The notes under the pieces are model-generated. The model worked only from the letters and a program-made list of their open reading frames with translations. It had not been told where the DNA came from and did no database searches. This document shows, in pieces, positions 1-11,064 of a stretch of 64,000 nt of DNA. Source of the stretch: Branchipolynoe longqiensis (lineage: Eukaryota > Annelida > Polychaeta > Phyllodocida > Polynoidae); assembly GCA_030323885.1 (NCBI GenBank), contig CM059197.1, positions 32,082,209 to 32,146,208 of the forward strand, in the 5' to 3' direction. The position numbers and the translations under genes were made by a program. The first letter of the stretch is position 1; every line of letters starts with the position of its first letter.

Positions 1-143
1 TTCAGTCAACAGAACCCCCCGCCGACACCGTAACTTCCACAGCTACTTGGTAATCTTGAGAAAAAAAACAATTTAAAAAAAAAGAAAGCACAATTATCAT
101 TATTTGATGAAAAATTCAAAAACGTATGAGGTACTAGTAATCT

Positions 144-300
144 GCCCTGACCTCTCAGGCAAGGAGCTACATAGACAGGTAGGCGTGGTTTGGGTGGTGA
201 CATCAGGGAGCCTAGGTGGTGTAATGGTTAGCACACTTGTCCGGAATGCAAGAGATGTGGGTTCGATTCCCACTCAAAGCACATTTCCCATTTTCATCAC
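144..300 (+). repeat. tRNA-headed SINE-like module, copy 1
   Basis: A tRNA-like segment starts near 211 with an A-box-like stretch (TGGTGTAATGGTTAGCAC), has a short anticodon-like stem, and ends in a T-arm with B box (GTGGGTTCGATTCCCAC). The 7-bp acceptor stem does not pair, so this is not a functional tRNA. The upstream segment (CTGACCTCTCAGGCAAGGAG...) recurs with the same tRNA-like part about 330 bp downstream. A poly-C run follows at about 301. A SINE head or tRNA pseudogene is the best reading. Confidence 0.5.
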
Positions 301-475
301 CCCCCCCCCCCCCAACGATACTGGTGACCATGATCCTGTAAATCTATGCACTGTATGGTTGGTCAGCTTATTCTGTGTATGGAGATGTAAGTGCATTGTA
401 TGTATGTATGTAATTGTAATCATTAAAAAGCCATTTAAAAGACTTACAATTCCAGGGAGACAAGTGTAGAAGTCT

Positions 476-640
476 GCACTGACCTCTGAGAGAAGGAGCT
501 ACATAGACAGGTAGGCGTGAGTAGGGTGGTGACATCATGGAGCCTAGGTGGTTTACTGGTTAGCACACTGGCCCCGAATGCAAGAGACGTGGGTTCAATT
601 CTCGCTCTAGATGAAATATTTCCAATTTCCATCACCACCC
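476..640 (+). repeat. tRNA-headed SINE-like module, copy 2
   Basis: Second, diverged copy of the module at 144-300, in the same orientation. It keeps the GGAGCTACATAGACAGGTAG leader, the TGG-TTTACTGGTTAGCACAC A-box region and a B-box-like GTGGGTTCAATTCTCGC. The 330-bp spacing could mean a segmental tandem duplication or two separate insertions. Confidence 0.45.
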
Positions 641-779
641 ACGACACATATAATAAGTCTTTTCACAACTCGGCGAGTAGACCCTTCATTGGACTCGGGC
701 TCTCTAAGAACAGACTCACCAACCAGGGCTGCAACCATCTACTGAAGTGTAGCACCGGTACTTACCTAGAGACAAAAGA

Positions 780-1150
780 AAAAGAAAAACCATTAGAAAA
801 CTAGACTTGTAGTGGGCGAACCTCACAATATGCACAGCTTCACCTCCACCGGTACTACGCAAAATACGGTGATACTTTTGTATTCCAATTATTGTAAAGA
901 AATAATTCAAGGTACTACTAGGAATAAGCAGATGAACAATTATTGATTGTCGTGTGATTATGTGTTGGTACTGGTAGCTATTGTCTTATCACTGCACATA
1001 AGCATGCACAAGTAGCTACGGCAACCATTCTCCTCATTAACCAGTGACATATACAGCAATGCACGCTGTACACACGGAAACAATTTGTCGCGAGTCTTAC
1101 TTATCTGTCAGACAAACCCAGTTAATGTTGCACAATCCGATGAAAATAAT
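780..1150. other. No feature recognised
   Basis: AT-rich unique-looking sequence with no SINE or MITE signature and only short open frames. Confidence 0.3.
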
Positions 1151-1159
1151 ACTTCTAGA

Positions 1160-1775
1160 ATAGACGGGTTCGTAATGCCAGCCGCGCGGTGTATTGTGGG
1201 ATGCGTAAAAGCAAAACAAACCTGTGCGAAGCACATGGCTCATGCTAAAACACTGAGTGCGGGTATGAAATATGTTAGTATTAGCTCATTTAGTCTAATG
1301 ATGTTTGAAACATAGAATACCAATTAAAATATATATATATAGGTTAAAAGTTAATACATATATATGTTTTTATTTGTTTGAAACGTAGAATATGAATTTA
1401 AATATATAGATTAACATTTTAACATTTTAACATTTAAATTCAAATGTGAGTCTTTCATCTACCATTCTATTTACATAAAACTAATCAGCACGTCTTATGC
1501 CATCTGCATTTAGATCTAGACAAATCTAGTGTTAGAACTAAAGCCAGAGCTGGCAGAGTCAGTTTTACATATTTTATTCTTGTTTGTATTTATATATTAT
1601 GGTTAATAACATCGGTAGGGCTAGGAAATGCGTAGGGTTCGTCAGAAATTGGTTATATATTTCTTTGAAACAAGTTTCTGTTGACACATCTGACATTTTA
1701 AAATTTAGAACAAGTATTAAAATTGGTGATGTGAACGTGTGCCTAAGATGTGTATGGCTCAGTTACGAGAAGCGT
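1160..1775 (+). mobile_element. TATAGAC-MITE, partial copy
   Basis: Homologous to 50925-51645 and, inverted, to 40885-41646. The left end (AATAGACGGGTTCGTAATG) is a diverged form of the family terminus. The body carries the family core CGGTGTATTGTGGGATGCG and a shared AT-rich centre. The right end is missing and the sequence runs into a satellite near 1780. No coding capacity is seen. Confidence 0.55.
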
Positions 1776-1779
1776 CAAC

Positions 1780-2450
1780 CTTAAACACTGATAATCACAA
1801 ACCTTGTAGACACAAATATCCGTAGTGCATGGCCTAATGAGGAACATCACTTAGAAACGCTGATGATAATCACAAACCGTGTAGACGGATATGTCCATTG
1901 TGCATGGCCTAATGAGGAACATCACTTATAAATGCTGATGATAATCACAAACCGTGTAGATGGATATGTCCACTGTGCATGGCCCAATGAGGAAATCACT
2001 TATAAACGCTGATGACAATCGCAAAACGTGTAGATGGATATGTCCATTGTGCATGGCCAAATGAGGAAATCACTTATAAACGCTGATGACAGTTGCAAAC
2101 TGTGTAGATAGATATGTCCATTGTGGATGGCCCAATGAGGAACATCACTTATAAACGCTGATGATAATCGCAAACCTTGTAGACACAGATATATGCATTA
2201 TATTGCCAATTGGGGAGTGTTACCATTAAACACTGATAATCATGAACCTTGTAAACACAGATATCTAGTCTATAACTTATTACGGAGTCCCATATTTAAA
2301 TACTGTTAATCATAAACATTGTTTTCACAGATGTACAAAATGCATGACCTACGAGCGCCACCTTCAAAGGATGATAATTGCGAACATTGTAGACGCAGAT
2401 ATCCATAGTGTACGGCCTCTTAAATTTAAACCGCCGACAGATTTCACTAA
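1780..2450. repeat. 75-bp satellite array, about 9 diverging units
   Basis: Units of about 74-75 bp contain GATAATCACAAACC, GTGTAGA, ATATGTCCATTGTGCATGG, CCTAATGAGGAACATCACTT and ATAAACGCT. Units between about 1857 and 2160 are the most alike; those towards 2450 decay. No ORF follows the period. Confidence 0.8.
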
Positions 2451-3054
2451 ACACTGTGAACATCACACTTGACAGGTGGATAGAAAAGAAAGTAAAGCTT
2501 GTTTTATTTAACGAAGCACAGGTGGATAGGTACCTGTTGCAATGCCGATAATGAGAACCGCGGTAAGTATCCGGTGGGCTTTATAATTGATGTACATTGG
2601 TTGTGGAAGCTATGCATCCTTCGCTTGTCAGATGATAACAGCCAAACGTTCACACCACTTACCACCTGCATTATGTGTGAGTGGCGTGGCGTGAGGGGGG
2701 GGGGGGGGGGGGGATAACCCTAACTCACTCAGAGACACAGCCGACCTATGCATCCATCATAGGCTGTATCAACTGTGTCGGGAATAGTGCCCCCCACCCC
2801 TCCTCCTTAGCTCCAGTCATGATGTTGTACAGGTATTGTGGCTCATACAAAAAAAGTATTTACCAATGTGGAAGATATTCACACCAGATCAATGCATTGT
2901 TCTAAGTAAAACCCAGAATGATCTGGTTGAAAAAGACCCAAATACTAAGTGTCCTGGGATAAAGTTGTATACTAGCTGGCGCTTCATCGTATGTGTATAT
3001 TAATAGGCTTAGGCTATGTATAAAAAAAATATTTATTTTATTTTATTTTTTTAA
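2451..3054. other. Unassigned sequence with a poly-G run
   Basis: No gene or named repeat recognised. A run of about 20 G lies near 2694-2713. An A/T-rich stretch precedes the SINE at 3055. Confidence 0.3.
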
Positions 3055-3283
3055 AGTAAAACTTGTTTTTATTTAACGACGCTTCTACAGCACATCGGTT
3101 TTTATCATTGGCTATTGGATGTCAAACATATAGCCATTCTGACATATATCTTTGGAGGAAACCCACTGCCGCCACATAGGCTACTCTTTCCGATAAGCAG
3201 CAAGGGGTATTTTATATGCACTTTCCCACAGACAGGACAGCACATATTACAGCCTTTGATGAACCAGTTGTGGACCACTGGTT
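3055..3283 (-). mobile_element. SINE-C, 5'-truncated
   Basis: On the minus strand this has the SINE-C body (CCAGTGGTCCACAACTGG, AAGTGCATATAAAA, CCCTTGCTGCTTATCGG, GTGGCGGCAGTGGGTTTCC) and ends in CGTTAAATAAAAACAAG. The tRNA-like head seen at 4136-4468 is absent. Confidence 0.7.
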
Positions 3284-3454
3284 GGCTTAGGCTAGGTGTG
3301 CATAAGCCCGCCCATCAGCAACGTGAACATAATCAATAGGGCAAACAAACCATGTGACCAACGAGAATAGGAAACACCCAGGACTTCCACGGCTCAATGA
3401 TAATACCCACCATCTACTTGCTGGGAATTTGTCGTTAATCACATTAATATGAGC

Positions 3455-3665
3455 AGAATGAGTTGAGCGTCGGCCTACCGTTCTGGAAGGTTGTGGGATT
3501 CGAACTTGCATGTTCGAACCCTGGCTGAATCAGACCAATGACTTAAAAATTGATACTTGTCGCTACCTATCCAGGTGCTCGGGATTACTAGGATAGGGCA
3601 AGGAGTAGTGGAATGAGGAAGACCAATTGTCCGAGATTGAAATCTCACCTGCTTAATCAACTAAT
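3455..3665 (+). mobile_element. SINE-B copy
   Basis: The tRNA-like head (GAATGAGTTGAGCGTC, then GGGATTCGAAC) and first half (CAATGACTTAAAAATTGATACTTGTCGC) match SINE-A. The 3' part is different (GAATGAGGAAGACCAATTG..., GCTTAATCAACTAATGTACAAAG). The same alternative ending is found inverted at 40405-40625 and 47305-47880, so it is a real subfamily and not a truncation. Confidence 0.65.
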
Positions 3666-3721
3666 GTACAAAGAAAAAGAAGACTCGTGATTCCCACGAC
3701 CTCATACGTGAGTAGTTTCGG

Positions 3722-4036
3722 CACCGCACGCGGTGGCCGAATCGGTAGAGCGCAGGTCTCCCGTGCGGAAGGTCGGGAGTTCGAATACCAGCCGAGTCAA
3801 GCCAATGACTTAAAAGTTGATATTTGCCGCTACCTAGCCCAGCGCTCGGCATTAATACGATATGACAAGGACAGGTTAGCACAGTGTCAGGATAATGTGA
3901 CTGTGTGGGTATCAGGTCATGGTGCTGGTAGACTGGTCTCCCACTATGGCAGTGTTATAAAGTTGACATGTGTGTGCAAGTCAGTACTCATCTTGATATG
4001 ACCTTAGATGTTGCTAGGATGCAAAACAACAAACAA
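3722..4036 (+). mobile_element. SINE-A, near full length
   Basis: Head GTGGCCGAATCGGTAGAGCG (A box) and GGGAGTTCGAATACC (B box), body CAATGACTTAAAAGTTGATA, CAGGATAATGTGACTG and CACTATGGCAGT, then tail GATATGACCTTAGATGTTGC ending AAAACAACAAACAAAG. It is a pol III-type retroposon that depends on a LINE. No clear TSD is seen. Confidence 0.8.
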
Positions 4037-4135
4037 AGTACAGTCGGTAAGCCGGCCCCCCCCCCCCCCGTGTGGGCGTGAATGTTCTGCTAACAATTTG
4101 CTTTACGCCAGCAGTGTTTTCCCTGTGGGCATACA

Positions 4136-4468
4136 AAAAAAAAGGTTGTTTTATTTAACGACACCTCTAGAGCACATTGATTTTTATCATCGGCTATTGG
4201 ACGTCAAACATATGGTCATTCTGACATTTCTTTGGAGGAAACCCACTGCCGCCACATAGGCTCCTCTTTCCGATAAGCAGCAAGGGGTCTGTTATATGCA
4301 CTTTCCCACAGACAGGACAGCACATACCACAGCCTTTGATGAACCAGTTGTGGACCACTGGTTGGAACGAAAAATAGCCCAAGCTGCAAATGTGTCCACT
4401 AAGTAGGATCGATCGGATGACCCACACCTTCAGAGGTGGACACTCTACCGCCTGAGCTACGTCCCGCT
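4136..4468 (-). mobile_element. SINE-C, full length with 15-bp TSD
   Basis: Flanked by identical CCCTGTGGGCATACA at 4121-4135 and 4469-4483. On the minus strand it begins GAGCGGGACGTAGCTCAGGC, a tRNA-like A box, then GGGTCATCCGATCGATCC in the B-box position. The central domain follows, and it ends GTCGTTAAATAAAACAACC with a T-run. This is the reference copy for SINE-C in the window. The T-run could be a retained pol III terminator. Confidence 0.88.
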
Positions 4469-4483
4469 CCCTGTGGGCATACA

Positions 4484-5090
4484 GGACAGTCTGGATTTAC
4501 TCAAATACTGTATGTAGTGTATATGACAGCAATTGGATGACAAAAAACCCAAAGCCATGTTATTGGGATGTTTTTTCCCCAAAAGACAATAAATAAGAAA
4601 AATGCTGACATGGAACATAATAATGCTAGCATGAACGATAAAGTGATGGGTCTACCACCCTACCACCCCCAGCCCCAACTGCGACCAGCAGACTAAACAA
4701 TGAATGCCACCCGGAGCCCAGCAGCTGTCCTGGCCTCGGCTGTTTTTCCATCACCCACATGGTGGCCTAGTCACTACCCCCCCCCCCCCTCTACCCCTCA
4801 CATCCAACAAGCTCCGCCAAATCGTGCCGCATAAATTCAGTAAATGCGAATACTATTGATTCTAGTGATTTATGTTCTATCGACACTTTAATAAACCATG
4901 AAAATTGTACATGACTGACCCCCCCCCCCACCACACACACATACTCACTCTTGTCATACACTTTGTACTACTGTGAATATAATGAAAACTTCAAATGACC
5001 CTTTTAATTTAGTTTAATGTTATTAGCAAATATAAAGTAAACACTGCCATATCATATGCGTTGCTAAGCGCCGTCCTGACATGCGCAGTG
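4484..5090. other. Unassigned sequence with poly-C runs
   Basis: No gene or named repeat recognised. Poly-C runs lie near 4779 and 4920. The right part is AT-rich. Confidence 0.3.
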
Positions 5091-5103
5091 CGGCGCTAAC
5101 AGA

Positions 5104-5441
5104 TTGTTTCTTTGTTGTTTTACATCCTAGCAACATCTAAGGTCATATCAGGACGGGTACCGACTTGTGACAGTATGCACTCATGGTGATTTTATAGTGC
5201 TGACCCACTGGGAAATCAGGCCACTGGCACCATGATCCGATATCCCACTCAGTCACATTATCCTAACACCGAGCTAACCAGTCCTTGCCCTATCCTAATA
5301 ATGCCGACCACCAGGCTAGGAAGTGACAAGTATAAATTTGTAAGTCATTGGTTTGACTCTACCGGGAACCAAACTCGCGAACTCCCGATCTTCGGCACGC
5401 GAGGCCTGTGCTCCACAGATTCGGCCACCGCGCCCGGTAGG
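5104..5441 (-). mobile_element. SINE-A with 13-bp TSD
   Basis: Flanked by CGGCGCTAACAGA at 5091-5103 and 5442-5454. On the minus strand it runs from an A-box head (GGTGGCCGAATC) to the tail, seen on plus as GTTGTTTTACATCCTAGCAAC. The head lies at the right, against the GC-rich stretch that follows. Confidence 0.88.
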
Positions 5442-5838
5442 CGGCGCTAACAGAAAAATGCGCAGCGCGCGCGGCTCGGTTGCGCAGCATGGCGAGCACT
5501 TCCGGGTACCAGGTGGTGTAGGAGGGCGCAGGTCAGCAGCCCCTCTCCGGGCCGCCCCCAGGTGGCGTGAGGACAATAGCACTGGCGCCACCTGGTGCCG
5601 CGGCAGTGCATGGTAGCAGGGTGCACTAGCGGTGGGGAGGAGACAGTTATTACTGGGTTAGACGGGGAGGTGTGGTCGGGTGGGGAGCTGCTCGGGGCGG
5701 GAGGGGTCGGGTCGGGAGCTTCTCGGGGCGGGGGGGGGGGGGGGGGCGGGCGGAGGGAAAGCCCAGGCCTGCCCCGGTCATATATCGTGGGAACAGTGGG
5801 CGGCCACTCTGCCTGCAGCACACCTTATTGCACATACG
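5442..5838. other. GC-rich, CpG-containing stretch
   Basis: CpG-dense sequence (GCGCAGCGCGCGCGGCTCGG near 5460) followed by a G-rich part with a poly-G run near 5731-5746. Frames are open on both strands because of composition only. It could be a CpG-island-like element, but no promoter motif or exon is recognised. Confidence 0.35.
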
Positions 5839-5925
5839 ACCAGACGGGATGGCCGAATGTTGGTTGGTTGGCTGTTGGAGTCTTACGTCCTGCCAACATC
5901 TAAGATCATATCAGGACGGGTACCG
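5839..5925. mobile_element. Chimeric SINE-A fragment, head joined to inverted tail
   Basis: CCAGACGGGATGGCCGAATG (the first 20 nt of a SINE-A head, plus strand) is followed directly by GTTGGAGTCTTACGTCC..., the SINE-A 3' tail in reverse orientation. The middle of the element is missing. Confidence 0.6.
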
Positions 5926-6157
5926 TAATAGGGGTACAAATAAGTCCTCACGGCCAGGGGGGCCTTGGTATGACCATATATGATGATAGGAGTAAGACAT
6001 AAGACCCCAGCAAACGAACAATCATCGCTAGGTTAATTTTAAATGGGACTCATTTGGACGCACTCTGACAACCCACTCCACTATTCCATTTGTCTACTAT
6101 ATATGTGATGCATAATAATTATGTAAGTATAAAGGCGCGAAAGAGAAGGGTGTGGGT

Positions 6158-6497
6158 GTTTTTTTGTTATGTCCTAGCAACATCTAAGGTCATATCATTA
6201 TCAGGACAGGTACCGACTTGTGAGAGTGTGCGCTCCTGGCGACTTTATATTGCTGCCCCACTGGGAGATCAGGCTGCCAGCACCATGACCTGATATCCCA
6301 CTCAGTCACATTATCCTGACATTGAGCCAACCAGTCCTTGTCCTATCCTAATAATGCCAAGCGCCAGGCTAGGATGCGACAAGTATAAATTTTTAGGTCA
6401 TTGGTTTGACTCGACCAGGATTCGAACCCATGAACCCATGGGTCATCTCCCAAAACAGGAGACGGACCCTCAACTCATTCGGCCATCCCGTTTGGTC
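6158..6497 (-). mobile_element. SINE-A
   Basis: Full-length minus-strand copy. The tail is at the left (TTATGTCCTAGCAACATC on plus) and the head at the right (CATTCGGCCATCCCGTTTGG on plus). A weak repeat (GCGAAAGAGAAGG at 6136 and GCGAAAGGGAATG at 6499) may be a decayed TSD. Confidence 0.8.
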
Positions 6498-7587
6498 AGT
6501 GCGAAAGGGAATGTTCCTTATATGATCACCCATATGTTGTGTACTACTTTATGGCTGAGACCTTTAAACAGTTGAGCCAGGTGGCGCCACCACCCCCAAC
6601 CTTACCAGTGGTGCGAAATACTGTCACTCATGCACTGGAATTTGTTTCTCTTATACTGTTACCAGCTTTAACCTGCGGTACACACTGGTTAAAGCTAGGC
6701 TCCGCATCAATCCCTGGAGGAATATTGTGTTGAACTGTCATTATATATATATTCACAGTCTCATATTATATTCAGAGACTGTGTATATATTTATGTTCTC
6801 TGCTATATTCCGGACTCATGCACAGTCCTGTTTCAATATAGTGCCGCCATCTGGTGGAATCCATCTGTACCATTATGCAGTAAACTATATCGGTGGTACT
6901 ATCTAATGGCAGAGTTAACAACACTCACGGTTAAGTGACTCAAAATGGACGCCACTCTGGTCAAAGTGACCAAAGTTAGTAAAAACCAACAAAATTAATA
7001 TGAAAATTGAAATGTGTACAGTAGAGACAAAAACATGGTATTAACAACCCATACATGGCAAAGCATCAGTGGAGTATGATGATGCGCATTGGCAGCGCCA
7101 ATTAACAGAGCAGCACCATTCAATTCATCATCAAGCCTGGATCAGAACTAACCTGGTTGCAATGAATGAGTGAAGATCAAGAGCACCTGCCTCTGAATTA
7201 AGAGCATCGACTGCACATATGCAACAAGGAAAATAAATCGGATACAACACATGTGTTTACATGGCGTTATTTAATTGAAGCATCCGCCGACCTCAACCCA
7301 GCTTTTATAATTAAAATGTAAGCTGACCCTATATTCACTCTAAACAGTTGTGGTTGTAATACTCCACCCGGATGACCTCAGCAAGCTTCGTTCAGACGTA
7401 TCCCGCCAGGTGGACAATGGGAACCTCATTCTATCAAAAGGTCGGCAACGTTTTGGCGGGAAATGGGCAGCGCAGCGAGTGTCGATCGAGAAGGTCCACC
7501 TGGTTCCTGGGCAGGCGGCCAGGGGGCAGTTTTACCCATAATTCAGGGTACTTTAACCGCAACAGAACGCCAGTGGGGCAGCACTAT
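6498..7587. other. Unassigned sequence
   Basis: No gene or named repeat recognised. A small hairpin sits near 6753-6785 (CACAGTCTC...GAGACTGTG). Short frames near 7350-7590 have no recognisable motif. Confidence 0.3.
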
Positions 7588-7665
7588 TAAGTCGTCACGA
7601 GTGTGCACTGTCACAAGTCAGTACCCATCGTGATATGACCTTAGATGTTGCCAAGACGTAAATCT
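7588..7665 (+). mobile_element. SINE-A 3' end fragment
   Basis: Only the last part of SINE-A is present (AGTGTGCACTGTCACAAG, GATATGACCTTAGATGTTGC). It ends GACGTAAATCTCCATCAACC. Confidence 0.65.
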
Positions 7666-7728
7666 CCATCAACCAACCAACTTTCCGATTCTACCATCCC
7701 GCCAGGCCTTCATCCAATCGGGTAAAAG

Positions 7729-8053
7729 TTTGTTTGTTGTTGTTTTACGTCCTAGCAACATCTAAGGTCATATCAAGACGGGTACCGACTTGTGACAGTG
7801 CACACTAATGGTGACTTTATAGTGCTACCCCACTGGATGAATAGGCTGCCAGCATCATGACCTGATACCCCACTCAGTCACATTATCCTGACACTGAGCC
7901 AAACAGTCATTGCCCTATCCTAATAATGCAGAGCACCTGGCTAGGAAGCGACAAGTATCAATTTTTAAGTCATTGGTTTGACTCGACCAGGGTTTGAACC
8001 CACGACCTACCAATATGGGAGACGGACGCTCTAACTCATTCGGGCATTCCCGT
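7729..8053 (-). mobile_element. SINE-A with TSD
   Basis: Flanked by CGGGTAAAAG at 7719-7728 and 8054-8063. Full-length minus-strand copy with a (GTTT)n/(TTG)n-like tail at the left and the tRNA-like head at the right. Confidence 0.88.
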
Positions 8054-8115
8054 CGGGTAAAAGTACAAGCACAGTAGCACCTGGTAACTTATAACTCCAC
8101 CTAGACCAATGTTAT

Positions 8116-8683
8116 GGTGCTGTCACATTACGACGTTTCGCGTCGAAGTGTGTCAGTTTTTGGTGAAATGTCGGGAGACGTCTGGAAGCATTAGGCGCGC
8201 GTCGGTACACGTCGGTACATGTTGATGGACGGCGAGGATCGTCGGCGTGCATCGAAAGTTTTGTGCTTGCACAAAACTATTGCCGTGAGCCAACATGTGC
8301 CAACGTACGCCAACGTGCGGGTGCCAACATTATGGCGATGTTAGGGGGTCGTCGAGACACGTTAGAAGCGCGTTGGAGGTATGTATACTTTTTTTCCACT
8401 GACGCTGCGCGCGTGTGACAGTCGTTCCCATGCGTTGCGCCAAATTGTTGCTTTGTTGTTTTACGTCCTAGCTACATCTAAGGTCATATCAGGACAGCGT
8501 GCCAACTTCTTCTTCTTTTTTTTTCGCCACGCGTCGCCACACATTGGCCACGCGCTACTAACATGCTGCGCTGACGTCAAACTATTTCCCAAACCGCCGA
8601 AAAGTTGGACGTGTCTCGACGCGTACAACTTATTTTGCGCCTTGGCGGCACGCCCGTGAGAAGCGTCGTAATGTGACAGCACC
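8116..8683. mobile_element. GGCCCTGTCACA-type MITE
   Basis: Perfect terminal inverted repeats GGTGCTGTCACATTACGACG and CGTCGTAATGTGACAGCACC. The interior is CpG-rich, with many ACGT/GTCGG words. A SINE-A tail fragment (about 8452-8505, minus) lies inside. Relatives are at 21190-21820, 32972-33635 and 44491-45361. No transposase is present. Kolobok or PIF/Harbinger are candidates. Confidence 0.78.
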
Positions 8684-8884
8684 AATAACGTGCCGCATAG
8701 AGGAAGACTCAAACCACACAGCGACAACTTGTACATTAAACAACTGTCTGCAAATGGCGAGGGTTCATTAATAAAAGGCACGACTGTTCCAGGTTGTCTG
8801 GTGCTATTTCGGAGGTAGACACATGCATTGACCCATGAGGACCATTGTAGACAGTGGCTTAAAATAGAAATTTGGCTATATACA

Positions 8885-8990
8885 GTATCACCCCGTTAAA
8901 CCAAACTTCAAGGGACCATAGAAATTTGTTTGGATTAACCGATCATTGGTTTAACCGAGCTTTGGCTCGACTTTGACTTGGCTTTGGCAA
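8885..8990. mobile_element. Pogo-like MITE fragment
   Basis: Begins ACAGTATCACCCCGTTAAACC and resembles the left end of the intact element at 9064-9391. The right end is missing. Confidence 0.5.
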
Positions 8991-9063
8991 AAACGTGGGT
9001 GCATTATGAATGTAATATACAATGTATGTGGACACTTTGATTATTGTTTTGTATGTATATATA

Positions 9064-9391
9064 CAGTATAACCCCATTAAACCAAGCTCGGTTAAACCAA
9101 ACGATCGGTTAATCCAAACTTTTTTTCCCCAGCCCAGCAAGATACTACCATTTATCATATAAAAAAAAGTCTCAGATGACCTTACAACCACATGAAAGTT
9201 GGTTTAACCATACTGGAATTGGCCTGGGGCCCAACAATTTTGTTTGGATTAACCGATACTTTGGATTAACCTACTTTGGTCTAACCAACTTTTTTATATG
9301 ATAAATGGTAGTATTTTGCCGGTCCGCCAAATTTTTTTTGGTTTAACTGATCGTTTGGTTTAACCGAGCTTGGTTTAATGGGGTTGTACTG
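9064..9391. mobile_element. Pogo-like fold-back MITE with TA TSD
   Basis: Begins CAGTATAACCCCATTAAACC and ends GGTTTAATGGGGTTGTACTG, flanked by TA on both sides. The inverted arms extend well beyond the termini (CTACCATTTATCATATAAAA on the left, TTTTATATGATAAATGGTAG on the right), so the transcript would fold into a long hairpin. CAGT ends plus TA target fit pogo/Tigger-type elements. Confidence 0.8.
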
Positions 9392-9522
9392 TAAGTGGTT
9401 GTTCCAAGAATTGCACTCAGCAGTGATGTATGCAACCATTGTGTAGCTAATTGAACCAGTCAAGCCAACTGCTTACCGAAACCGGAACCAGTACGACGAA
9501 GGACGTTGCATTACACACTTGA

Positions 9523-9834
9523 CCTGGGCTGCGTTCAGGGTACGCCTCAGTTGACTCCGATGCGGCTCTGAGATGTCTTTTTGGCCATTTTACATTCAGA
9601 GTGCTCCTCGGAGACATAGCGCTTTCCAGGTATGAGGCAAAAAGCGTCTCTAAATGGCTACACGTTTCAGTGTTCTCAGCCGATCAGAGATGTTCTTTTC
9701 AATTGTAAATGGCATACACCCTATAGAGGCTGCCATTTTCAAAGCAACCGACAGCTATATGCCGTTCAGACTAGTAGGACATCCGGAATTTCTCCGAGGC
9801 GCCTCTGAGGCACACCCTGAACGCGACCCTGGTG
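9523..9834. mobile_element. hAT-like MITE, GCGTTCAGGGT family
   Basis: Inverted ends CCTGGGCTGCGTTCAGGG and CCCTGAACGCGACCCTGG. The interior carries GGCGCCTC/GAGGCGCC words. A better preserved relative is at 45857-46169. The 77-aa frame inside is incidental. Confidence 0.68.
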
Positions 9835-9970
9835 TAGTGCTTGTGGGAACTTCAGTTGAGAGGGAGGAAACAGTTAACAGACAGTGACTGGTGATCTTTT
9901 AAAGTCGTCTCTACTACAGAGGCAGTGTCCTTATTTTAAGCAGCAATCATTTCAACAAATCTCCAATTAA

Positions 9971-10317
9971 AGTTGCATAGTCCGATGGCTTTGAGTTTCT
10001 GTAATTTTTCTGAGATAAATACATTAAATTGATCATTATAAGCTACTTTAGTTTAGGTTGAAGTAATTTTTAGTTTAAATGGTTAACTTTGGAGATATTT
10101 GAAGTGACAACATGCCAAATTAACTTTAGCAAGCGCGCCAAAACTCTGATGCCATAGGCTCATGCAGTAACAGGTTCTTTTAAATTGACTCGACATTCCC
10201 TTCTATGTGACAATGAATGCTTAATAACTGTACCAGTATCTAAGATAAATATGTAGAATCAAATCTAGGTAAGTGTTTTGGTTTTGAAAATTCGATGCTT
10301 CATCGGACTATACAACT
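9971..10317. mobile_element. TTAA-MITE, complete
   Basis: Flanked by TTAA (9967-9970 and 10318-10321). Ends AGTTGCATAGTCCGATGG and CATCGGACTATACAACT. The centre has the diverged palindrome TTAGCAAGCGCGCCAAAAC. It is non-coding. TTAA duplication fits piggyBac or Kolobok transposases. Confidence 0.82.
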
Positions 10318-10340
10318 TTAACATACGCGCATTTCACAGG

Positions 10341-10665
10341 TCCACGCACCAGACGCAGTGGCCTAATCGGTAGAGTGCAGGCTTCCAATGCAGAAGGTCA
10401 GGATTTTGATGCCTGGTCGAGTCAAACCAATGACTTAGAAAAGGTATACTCATTGCTTCCCAGCCAGGCGCTCAGGATTTTTAGGATAGGGCAAAGACTG
10501 GTTAGCCTAGTGTCAGGATAATGTGATTGAGTGGGATATCAGGTCATGGTGCCATCTGCCTTGTCTCCCAGTGGGGCATCACTCAAAAGTTGCCATGAGT
10601 GAGCACTGTAACAAGTCGATACCCGTCCTGATTTTACGTTAAATGTTGCTAGGATGTACAACTAC
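10341..10665 (+). mobile_element. SINE-A
   Basis: Head CAGTGGCCTAATCGGTAGAG and GGATTTTGATGCC (decayed B box), body with CAGGATAATGTGATTGAG, tail AAATGTTGCTAGGATGTACAAC. No clear TSD. Confidence 0.78.
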
Positions 10666-10867
10666 AACAACCAATCAAATCAAACAATAATTGCGATATA
10701 ATAAAGAGAAAACAGGGCTTTCATTAAGTTTCAAAACGCCTACTTCAATCTGCAACGATAGATTACAAGTTCATGTTATAACTATGACTATGGGTACCCA
10801 CATTGAATGAAAAAGAAAATGCATTCTTGTGAATTAAGTCATCATCCACAAAGAAGAATTATATATA

Positions 10868-11064
10868 TAAACCTCTCTAACCGACCACCTCCACAGATTG
10901 ACCACTCCTCTGTCGATCGCTTTATTTGGGTCCCAAACGATCTCCCCTACAATTCCATTGTAACAAATTTGCTTAAACTCCCTAAACCGACCACCTCTCT
11001 AAATGTCAGTTAAAGTCGGGCCCATGGTCAGTCGCATGGTTGGTCGATTTAGAGAGGTTTTACT
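10868..11064. mobile_element. Pogo-like MITE, AACCTCTCTAA family
   Basis: Left end AAACCTCTCTAACCGACCAC and right end TTAGAGAGGTTTTACTG. It matches 14517-14710 and 22349-22540. The left CAGT is lost in AT repeats. Confidence 0.7.

Noticed and set aside
211..290. Functional tRNA gene
   Set aside because: A- and B-box-like regions are present but the acceptor stem does not pair. It is a tRNA-derived SINE head or pseudogene.
8893..9463. Minus-strand frames of 60-82 aa
   Set aside because: They lie in the inverted arms of a pogo-like MITE and show no conserved protein motif.
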